NCBI RefSeq assembly: GCF_000149955.1
Contig: NC_030995.1
Span: 1,426,001 to 1,490,000, forward strand
DNA: 64,000 nt
Reading direction: 5' to 3'
Origin: Fusarium oxysporum f. sp. lycopersici 4287
Taxonomy: Eukaryota; Ascomycota; Sordariomycetes; Hypocreales; Nectriaceae
Shown here piece after piece: positions 55,324-64,000 of the stretch. The position numbers were made by a program, and so were the translations under genes. Position 1 is the first letter of the stretch; the number at the start of each line of letters is the position of its first letter. The notes below the pieces were generated by a model. That model saw nothing but the letters and a program-made list of their open reading frames with translations. It was not told where the DNA came from and searched no databases.

Positions 55324-58300
55324 GATGGAAGCTGTGAGCTTGTGGCTCAGAATATGTTTTCAATGCGAAAAGCGACGCTGGAGGGCAAACGAAGAGGCGA
55401 GTTGGGAGCCTTGACGCCGAAGGGTTCCGGCAAAGAACTGACGTCGCGTATGGTCTTAGGATCGGCCGGCCTCCAAAACAAATACGCAAATGCTGTGTCG
55501 CAATGGATCAGACTAAATTTGGACCCGGAAGCGATGCTGTCTCAGGAGGATCTTTGTGCAGCAATTGACGGCTGATTGCAGCATGCACGAGTTCAGCGTA
55601 GACGATCCCCTCAAATTGAGATGGAAGAGAGAGAATCACAGGTTCTCCCTCCAAGGTGCCTTAGTCCAATTCATTCCAAGTTCTTTCCCGCAAACCTTCA
55701 AGGTTTATCCAACCCAAACCTGGTATAGCTGAAGGAGGAGCTATCTTTGCGACTGTGATGACGTCGCGGAGGCTGGTAATTGGCCCACTAATACACTAAC
55801 GCTGCGGCCGTCCGTGCTTCCCATGCTCGCAGCTCGCTTTGTTCCATCCATCGCCAAGTTGAGCTTGGCCTAGAGCCCCATAGCTTAATTTCTTGCAGTA
55901 TTGCGGGCATCCATCAACCAAGATCATCAAAACCTTAGTATAAAAGCAAGCAACGATCTTTCAGCTCAAGAGGAGCCTAAGTTTGGAATCGCAATATCAG
56001 GGGTATAAGCAGTCTCTTTCTGCACCCAAGGGAACAAGAAAGCACACATTTTAGTAATGTCAACGATTCTGATTTATGAGCTTGTCCACATTTGCTGATT
56101 ACCTGTATGATAATAAAGGTGGAGGAGGGGTTGCGGTTCGTGAGCAGGTTTTTTTTTCACATGTTCAAGGAAACATGGCATGGTCAATGCTGAATCGATG
56201 ATCCGATCCCCGATGGAAACCCAATGTTTTGTGGGAATATACTTATAGATGCGCCTTTTATTTTTGTTCAAGATGTTGTTCATGCAATATATTCCGAGCA
56301 TACGACCTGGTGACTTAAGCAAACTCCAAATGCCATGGCCGTTCCTCATGTGCCGGTTTCCTTGTCTTTACCTCTAAGTCCTCGTACCGTTTTGTTTGAT
56401 ATGCTCAAGGTACTAAAGTTTGGCCTCTTTACTGACATGTCCTATGTAGCGCCAGCACGTCGTGCCAATAATATGAATAGCATGATCTTGTACATCGCAT
56501 CAACAGCTCTGGACTCACTAATACACACTTCACACCAAACTTGCTGCCTCGATAGTACCTATGCAGTCTCCGATTCTCGTCCTGCCAGTCCGATGAAGTA
56601 ACACTGCGGATGGCGTTTGTCGGCTGCTTCCTGTTGTGGTCGCTGTTGAGACATGGCCAACACATTGGATCCTTGGTGGTAAGAAGACTGCGGAGCGTCT
56701 ATTGGCTGCAGAGAGAGGTTGAAAATGGATGTATACCTCCAAACACAAGCACCACATGTGGGTTGCTGCAGTAGAAAGTCCATCTTGCGGGCTTCATTCT
56801 GTCATTTATCGTATTTGGGATCTCAACATTGCACCGATACGAGGGATGTTGATCGATGAAACGTCTTACCGCTCGTGTTGCACTTCATTTTGATATCACG
56901 GGCTGCTCGCATCTGATACTCTTGCCAGCTCAACACTGGGGCCCTGTACTTCAACACTAAACCTTAGGAAGCTCTTTTGGCCGGCAAGTTCGGGGTGATC
57001 CCCCACATCGCAGGCATCATTTGAATAAGGCTGGCTTACTACACAGTCAGAGATTTGTGACCAAATTCAGCTCGATTGCTGGACAGTGGATGCCTATTGA
57101 GCAAAGAAAGGTGAGGCGGTTTGCCTGCTGGCAAGGTGTGTATTCACCATTAGAAGCTATTGGGTCAGAAGTGGGAGCGAGACTTAAACTCTGCGGTGGA
57201 AAAGTTGGTAAGATCGCGCCAAGGAGTTTCTACACTTTGAGAGGGTTTGTTCGGATACCGTTGGCCTGCAGTGCGACCCTGAATTTGCAGACATCAAAAT
57301 TGAGGCTGACGAAGTTTGAAGATCAACTGTCAATGGAAATAGGTGGGTGGGTACCAGTGGAGGTGTTGGCCTCAGACCCACCAGCGAATTTAGCGCCTCT
57401 ACATAGGGGACGGGAACACTAGGGTAGTGGAGGTGGAAGATCATCTGGGGTTGTAAACGAAGAGAACTTCAAACGACGACGAAGAATAGGTACCGAGGTA
57501 CCTGAGCTACTGGTCCTCACTACATCGAAAGGTTGAATAATACTGCAAACCTGAGTAAGACTGAAGGTCCTACTGTACTTTCGTACTCACGTGAGTGAAA
57601 AAGATCAACAATGTATTGGCTGCCTGGTAACTATGTAGGCTAGTGGACAGTCATATTCATTGTCATCTGCAGCATCAGTCAGGGATCCAATGTAGACTAA
57701 CATGTGGTGGAATACTTTTTGTTGAACCACATTTAGCCAATCAATTTGTAAAGAACCGACTGATCCTATGCATGTTGTATTTGTGGCTGTTGCGTACATC
57801 TTTTGGTGCCTGCCTTGGCTAGGGGAGGCAAGAAAACTTAGGATCTCAATCCTAAGGTATAAAAACACTTGAGTAATTTATTATAAGTTTAAGGAGGTCC
57901 TTTGATAAGTTTATTCTGGCCTCCTTTAATAAGGTCTGAGGCTTTCTTGCTCCCTGAGGCTTGGTTCTCTTACCCAGGTTGGTAGTAGCCACAGATGCAG
58001 TTGGCTCGTTGACCTCTGCATCTGCATCTGCCTGGCACTGGCAGTGTTATTCATTGCCTCGCGCCTTCGCTTGCAGCCTGGGCTTGTGCGTGCACCTCAT
58101 TTTCCTTCTTCTTCCTTCTCCCTCCCGCCTATTTCTACTTTTAAGCATCACTTCCTCTCTCATCTTGTTGATGTCTTTCACCTCTTCATTCATACAGGAA
58201 TGCGATAACAGTACTGTTACTGACATTCAAACGAAACTCCACAAACAGGAGTCTTTTACCAACACTCTTTTCTGTATTCTATGGTGAAATCTTTCGAATC

Positions 58301-58437
58301 CACCCCGAGCAACCAAGCGCCATCTCAACTCAACAGATTGCTTTGAAACATTCAAGTTTGCTATTCTGCCAACGCTCTCTCGATTTAATCGACTGCAGCA
58401 AGGTACTTGTGTCACGTTACAGCTTCAAAAAACCAAT
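55324..58437. other. Long divergent intergenic region, YVC1 to AAA+ gene
   Basis: About 3.1 kb. It holds the second MITE-like copy (57823-57953). A frame at 57021-57422 (133 codons) has no family likeness and I do not call it. From about 58100 to 58430 the plus strand is pyrimidine-rich (TTCCTTCTTCTTCCTTCTCC and similar), consistent with a promoter/leader for the AAA+ gene. Confidence 0.5.
57823..57953. repeat. MITE-like repeat, copy B
   Basis: It starts GGGAGGCAAGAAAAC and ends GGCTTTCTTGCTCC; the ends pair as an imperfect terminal inverted repeat. Same length (131 bp) and orientation as copy A at 15206-15336, with about 75 percent of ungapped positions identical by hand count. It lies about 480 bp upstream of the AAA+ gene start. 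GGCTAG borders both copies on the left. No coding capacity. Confidence 0.75.
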
Positions 58438-61400
58438 ATGGAGCAGACAGATTCGATCACTCCCTCCGATCGTCAAAGTGGCCCAAAGCACAACAAAAAG
58501 TCTGGCCAACAAGAGGCAGATGCCACGATGGCTAATGAGGTTGACCCATCAGCCCCTGCTGCGGCTCCTTCAGAGTCGGCGGAAAGAACTTCTAAGAGTG
58601 GTTCTTGTTCGAGGAAGAGCAGGCAGCAGAAGAAGGAAAGGAGTCAAGAAACCAAGCCGGCTTCGGTGAAAGACGAAGCTGAGACTTCTGGCATTTCCAG
58701 TGAAGACGAACCTACTTCAGATGATGATCGAGCCTCAGAAACCACAACTCTGGCTCCCAAACATTATTCGGGAGTGAATGGCACAAGCAAGAAGAAGGAA
58801 AGAGCCAACGGTACCGTTTCTAAAAAAAAGACTTCGAAGGCTTCCGCCAAGAAGCAGAAGAAGCCCAAGAACAAAAAGAACAAGTCCGGCAGTTTCTCTG
58901 ACACCGTGTCCGATTCGGACAGCGATTCCGAATCCTCTGATCCCGAGTCTTCTGATAATGAGGACCCTGTTGAGGAAAAAGACCCAACCAAGTCCTCTTC
59001 AGGCCTCGAGGGCCAACTGAGGGCGCTCGAACTTCAGTTTGCTCAACTTCAGCATCAACTGGGTAACTCTAATGGCCTGGCTCCATCGGTTAACCCAAGC
59101 GCTTTTGCCTCGTTTGGTTCATCAGCTCCGTCGTATTCTCTCCAATACCCTTCAAATCCTCTGGCTTCACAGGCAGCTAGTCTCGATCCGACACTATTCG
59201 CTCCTCGTCGATCAATTGCTGCTCGCCCTAATCGTGGCAGACGTCGACCTGGGCTATTTTCGAGAGTGCCAGCTCTCGAAGGTAGTGATCCAGATAATAT
59301 CACTAATGATTATTTGCCTGGTGAGTTGAGGGCTAAGGGCCAAAAGCCCAAGGGTCCTGCCTTCAAACGCGTGGATCAGGTGTGGGACAACAGCATACAC
59401 AATTTCAAACTTCAGGACACAGCCGACACAGACACCGATTCCCAGTACGACGAATACATTTTTCATGTCAGAAGGAAGTTCGACTGGGAGGGCAAGCATA
59501 TAGCAACTGTTGTCGACATCAAGAGCAAATTGCTTCGGGAATGTCTACAGGACGTTATTGGCAACGCGGAAGGCATCAGTCTGGTAGACGAGACACCAAA
59601 AATCAACCCTGAGGTCCTTTTCTTGTGAGTAACCTAAAATTATTATCTGCCAGGAGGTTGGTGATGAGGCTTGGATAAAAATGAACGAGTTTGTGATGAT
59701 ATTGTGATCTTTTGCTGATATTTCATCAGGTACCTGGAAGACCTCCGTGATCATTTGAAGGCACTGCGCAAAGCCAAGCCTGCTGGCAAGTCCAAGAAGA
59801 GCCGGAAGAAGAATAAAAGTCTACTCAAGGAAAAGAAGCAGCATCTCAAGATACTTATCAAGTATCTTGACCATGACTTCGAAAGCACAAAAGAAAGTCT
59901 CTATCCCATGCTCAAGAATGGTCTCATCACATTTGAGCTGCTTTGGGCTTTGTGGAAACCGGATACACTGGTCTATACCACAACCTACGGAAACGCAAGC
60001 GAGCCACGAGTTTTCAAAGTCGAATCAGCGCACCTACACCACAGCGTTATGAGAGGTAGTTATTATCATGTTGAAGGGAAATACATGGAATTCGATGGTA
60101 AGCGCTTTGGTTACGGTAATACATCAGTCGAGATAGACGGGTTCCAGGGCGCCAAGAAGATCAAGAGTCTTCCTTGTTATCCGCTTCAGTACCACCATAA
60201 CGAGCAGAAACTCCGACTTGATTTGATAGAACGAGGCAAAAAGTTTGCGTCATTGAGTGGTGTCCATTACAAGAGCTACAAGGGCATTGCCTTCATGAAG
60301 CGTAAGAACGGCTCGGTAATGAAGTTCAACATTCAGTCCAGCAGAGTCATGATCGACCCGACTATCTTCAGGAGGACCAACCCCAACTACAGCGTTTCGA
60401 CTGTTAAGCCAAAGGATCCCGATATAATCGAGGAAGAGACTTCGGAATCGGATTCCGGGAACTGTGCGTGTTGCTCAGATTCGGAGGGCGCAGAGAAGGT
60501 CAAGTTTGTCAAGAAAGTCTACAAGGACGAGAACGGTGAAGTACATATGGTGAGCATTCCTAAAAGTTTGGTTAAGGATGAGCCCGGAAACGCCGAACTC
60601 GACGAACTCCCCTCCAAATATGTGGAAGGCGATGATGACGAGGACATGGACATCATTGATTTCACGGGCGAGGACTATCTCATTGCCTCTCCAGTGGTAC
60701 TTGGTTTCTCGTTTTCAGAAAAGCAATGGTTGGAGTTCGCCGTTTCCTGCGTCAATGAAATCAAATGGAATGACAAGGCGTGGGACTCCCTAGTTCTAGA
60801 AGACGGCACCAAGGACCTGATCAAGGCCCTTGTGAAGTCACGCAAGTATCACGCGGCTAACACTATCGATGATGTTATCCAGGGCAAGGGAAAGGGGCTC
60901 GTCAGTAAGTTCAACATATCCAAAAATCCGAGGTGCAAAAAAAATAACATTTTGACAGCCGTCCTACACGGACCTCCTGGAACTGGAAAGACACTCACGG
61001 CTGAAGGAATCGGAGAATTGCTTCAATGCCCACTTTATATGGTATCGGCTGGCGAGTTAGGAACGGACTCGAGGTTTCTGGAGGCAGAGTTACAAAAGAT
61101 ACTAGACATTTGCCATGCTTGGGGTGCTATCCTTCTTCTGGATGAGGCAGACGTGTTCCTGGAAAAGCGTAATATGCACGACATCCATCGCAACGCCCTT
61201 GTGAGCATTTTCCTCCGTCAGCTGGAGTATTTTCAAGGAATCTTATTTCTCACGACAAACCGGGTTGAAGTAAGTATCTGGAAACCGTTGGCTTCGAATG
61301 ATTGCTAACACAGGAGTGATTCAGACCTTCGATGAAGCCTTCCAGTCCCGAATTCACATCGCCTTGCGATATGACAATCTCAAGTCTCCTGCAAAGCGGG

Positions 61401-61672
61401 CTATCTTTAAGATGTTCCTCGACCGTGTTCATAAGCTGGGCAAGCTCAAGGTAGAGCCGTTGACAGAGGATGATCTGGACTTACTATCGAAGCAAGCTCT
61501 GAATGGACGTGAAATCAAGAACGTGGTGGGCTCGGCTCAAGATCTCGCCGTTAACAAAGGTGAGGCCCTTAGCATGCGCCACATCAGACAGGTTCTCGAC
61601 GTTCATGCCAAATTTGGGCGGGATTTGAAAGGAGGATCTGGTTATGAGGATGCTATGAGAAGCTACTTCTAG
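58438..61672 (+). CDS. AAA+ ATPase with charged N-terminal region
   Basis: Large AAA+ family protein of unassigned role; similar proteins are common in filamentous fungi. Exons 58438-59624, 59730-61269 and 61325-61672 give 1024 residues; introns of 105 and 55 nt keep phase. The first 200 residues are disordered, with Lys-rich runs (KKKTSKASAKKQKKPKNKKN, a likely nuclear signal) followed by an Asp/Ser/Glu tract. A middle domain contains LKNGLITFELLWALWKPDTL and YTTTYGNASEPRVFKVESAH, resembling the DUF7025-type domain that precedes such ATPases (by likeness). Walker A is GPPGTGKT (about 810-817) and Walker B is ILLLDEAD (Asp near 867, Glu near 868). Sensor 1 is FLTTNRVE, immediately followed by intron 2, then TFDEAFQSRIHIAL with the arginine finger. 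A small helical lid ends the protein. ATPase activity looks intact; substrate unknown. Confidence 0.88.
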
Positions 61673-64000
61673 TTTTGGATTGGGGATGATGCCGGCAACT
61701 GGTCAGCGGTGGCATGACGACAGAGATGGCTCGTCTTATGCCGAGCATCTGAGATTGAAAGTACTTAGTAGTCTTGTCTGATAGTCTTAGCTACAGCGTT
61801 GTTGAGTTATGCATATGTAAGCTTCTGCGATAAATTCTGTCGTACTCGACAGCGTTGTGCTTGTCTTAACCAGGAGGAAAAATTCGTGACTTGAGGTGGA
61901 CTTGCTTCATGAAGACAAATGCAATGAGGCCCCTTGCCAAAGCGGCGATATTCTTCTGTATGATTTACATAACAATGTCCTTGGGGCATATCTCTTCAGG
62001 AATTGAAACATTCGCTAATCTGAGTACACTCACAGCATATTCTGAAAGTACAGCTATTGAAGAATTCTGATGTAGTCTCCAAGCCAGCCTCACCCGACCC
62101 ATGAATTAACCAATCGTCTTCAGTCATGCACTTTCTTGTCTAGTCTCACCGTTATTTTGAACACGCATCTGTAGCCTTTCCCGGTCCAGCTTCACTTTGC
62201 GAAAATTACTGACGAACGCACGGAGTAATAGAGATTAGGGGCGGGATCTTTATTGAAGATCCCTGGATTATGGCCGAAGATCAAACTCAATTCAGCTACC
62301 CCTTTTCAACATACCGTAGGATTGAATGCGGTGATAGTCGTCAGTGTTTAACATGAGCATTTCACTCAATCTCGCTCGTAAAGAACCCTAAAAGGTTATC
62401 TTCATGGCGCTCCTCGGTTTCAGCATGTACCCATCTTTAAATCAACAAGGCCTGAATAACAGTGAGTACCAGAAATAGCAACATTCTCCACATATGACTA
62501 TAGCCACCCAAGCACATAATAGTATCACCATGTATTGTCGGGAAGGATTCAAACGAGACGCATGATGCTGACTTGGCAATTAATAGCTCATGGCTGGCTT
62601 TTTTCACTTGATTCTAGAATCAGTGACGATGCCCTGTTGCTGAGAAATGAGACAAACACAGTCAAGAACCACGGGCAGAGTCAAAGATGCCGGTTGGCAT
62701 TGGCATGTGGGCGCGTTACAGAGGACAATCAAAAGCAGGTCGAAGCATAAATGTTATGTGACTAACAATTTACGATGCTGGTTCAATGGCAATATTCCAG
62801 GGAAATAATATCAGTTGATGGTTCCCTCCTGGTCTGCTCGGAAGGAGGATTATTAAAGTATTCATGGGTAATATTCTCGATCCATTTCCTAAACCCGGCA
62901 CAGGAACAGGACCCCTTGAACCCTGGTCGTGCTGGGGTTGTAGGTAAGCCTCGTATAATATTCACTTTCCTCAATGGGTAGTTCAGGAGCTGAGGAGGGT
63001 GTTGTGAGCAACTGGAACATGCTTTTGAAGGTCTCGCATGAATAAGAATATTTCGTTTCAAGTTTTGAAAGACGTCTTTGTAAGAAAGGCATTCCTTTGT
63101 CTCCTAGAGCAAGACCATGCATACCATCAGACGATGCAACCATAGCCGCCCGGATCGTAGCAGACCGATCTGCCGTAATTCACCGCCTACCGATTCGAGC
63201 ATGTCTCAGCTCAAGCCTTCCCTTGTCGAGTCAGCGGAAAAGGGAAAAAGGCCTCCTCTCCGACGTGAGTGGCTGGACAGTCTCATTTCCACTGGCCCTA
63301 GAGACCATGCGCATGCTGTCGACGGCGCTTCTGTCCGGCATCATTCCATTGAGGGAAGCGAAAGTGTCTAATTTGATTTGATCATATCAGTCATGTCTCG
63401 TCAGCCTTTTTTGTTTACTACGTACTGCACGGTTTGGAAAGGAGGCGCTTGCGTCGTCTGGGGCAGACCAGACCACTACGAAACACACCAACGAACGGGT
63501 CGAACGGTGAGCGAGGCAGGGAGGGGCGCCGCCTCTTTTCCACTTAGCGAATGGGACTCTGGAGATGGCACGGGAGAAAACAAGGTTTGTTTGGCTGTTG
63601 GGGAAATAACGCCAGTAACTTATGCCACAGCGGCGGTTGATTCAATGACACATACAGCATGCAGCCTATTGTCACAGCGCGCACGTATATGTATACACAC
63701 TGCCACGGGTATCACGAATTTGCAGGTCACAGCACAATTGCATACAGTTACGCATCCATCTGATGGGTCCACGTATTCAAATGTCGATTCACCGCGTTTA
63801 TGATAACTGCCACGACATATGACATCTCAGTTGTTCGCCAGTCAGACAGACACCAACAAGGCACAACAATATGCAAGTGCAAGCCAGTATGCAGGCGTGC
63901 GAGCCGTCACCGACAGAAACAAATTCACTCAACACACTGAGATGACTGCATGTTCCTTCTCGTGGCAGCTCATCACTTGCGTTTTCCGTCCCCGGCGTTT
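61673..64000. other. Right-edge intergenic region
   Basis: About 2.3 kb to the window end. Frames such as 63097-63381 and 63378-63803 are short, overlapping and without motifs. I see no tRNA or repeat. The end of the AAA+ 3' UTR and possibly the promoter of a gene beyond the edge lie here. Confidence 0.5.

Noticed and set aside
57021..57422. 133-codon plus-strand frame
   Set aside because: No family likeness, weak start context, surrounded by non-coding sequence; length is within chance for this composition.
63378..63803. 141-codon frame near the right edge
   Set aside because: Overlaps other frames, no motif, Thr/Ser/Gly-rich random-looking peptide.
1..64000. CRISPR arrays, IS elements, bacterial operons, riboswitches
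   Set aside because: None seen; the gene structure is that of a fungal nuclear genome.

Overview
The window is nuclear DNA of a filamentous ascomycete, most probably Fusarium or a close hypocrealean relative. The evidence is short introns (46-105 nt in most genes, GTRNGT donors, CTRAC-like branch points, YAG acceptors), a Zn2Cys6 regulator, eEF3, a fungal ASTRA subunit, and a dispersed tRNA-Leu with an intron. The genus is inferred from gene style and protein likeness, not from a search. Every splice junction given below was placed by eye so that donor, acceptor and reading phase agree.

Left third (1-19.3 kb): a Zn2Cys6 transcription factor running off the left edge (-), the ASTRA subunit ASA1 (+), a fungal protein of unknown function (-), an aldehyde dehydrogenase (-), a 14-helix MFS exporter (+), pantothenate synthetase (+), a PlsB/GNPAT-type acyltransferase (-) and RNase P/MRP subunit POP4 (+). 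Middle (19.3-43.7 kb): a GYF-domain protein (+), a TTC27/EMW1-like TPR protein (-), a 5.4-kb stretch without recognisable genes, an amino-acid permease (+), tRNA-Leu(AAG) with an 18-nt intron (+), and translation elongation factor eEF3 (-). Right third (43.7-64 kb): a 1253-residue protein with a zincin-like HExxH motif (+), a macro-domain hydrolase (+), a Yvc1-type TRP channel (-), and a large AAA+ ATPase with a charged N-terminus (+).

Most genes are single-copy housekeeping genes, so this looks like core chromosome and not a biosynthetic cluster. Genes sit on both strands with private promoters, and I see no operon-like or cluster logic. Shared themes are metabolite compartmentation (two proteins ending in PTS1-like tripeptides, AHL and SRL, and two with mitochondrial-type presequences), translation and RNA processing (eEF3, POP4, tRNA-Leu, GYF protein), and chromatin or signalling (ASA1, macro domain).

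The most interesting unexplained items are: (1) the HExxH protein at 46.4-50.4 kb; (2) two 131-bp copies of a MITE-like element with imperfect terminal inverted repeats, 42.6 kb apart and about 75 percent identical; (3) an aldehyde dehydrogenase with an N-terminal presequence, an internal cytosolic-type start and a C-terminal SRL; (4) a GNPAT-like acyltransferase with a PTS1-like end; (5) the 5.4-kb gene-poor block upstream of the permease.
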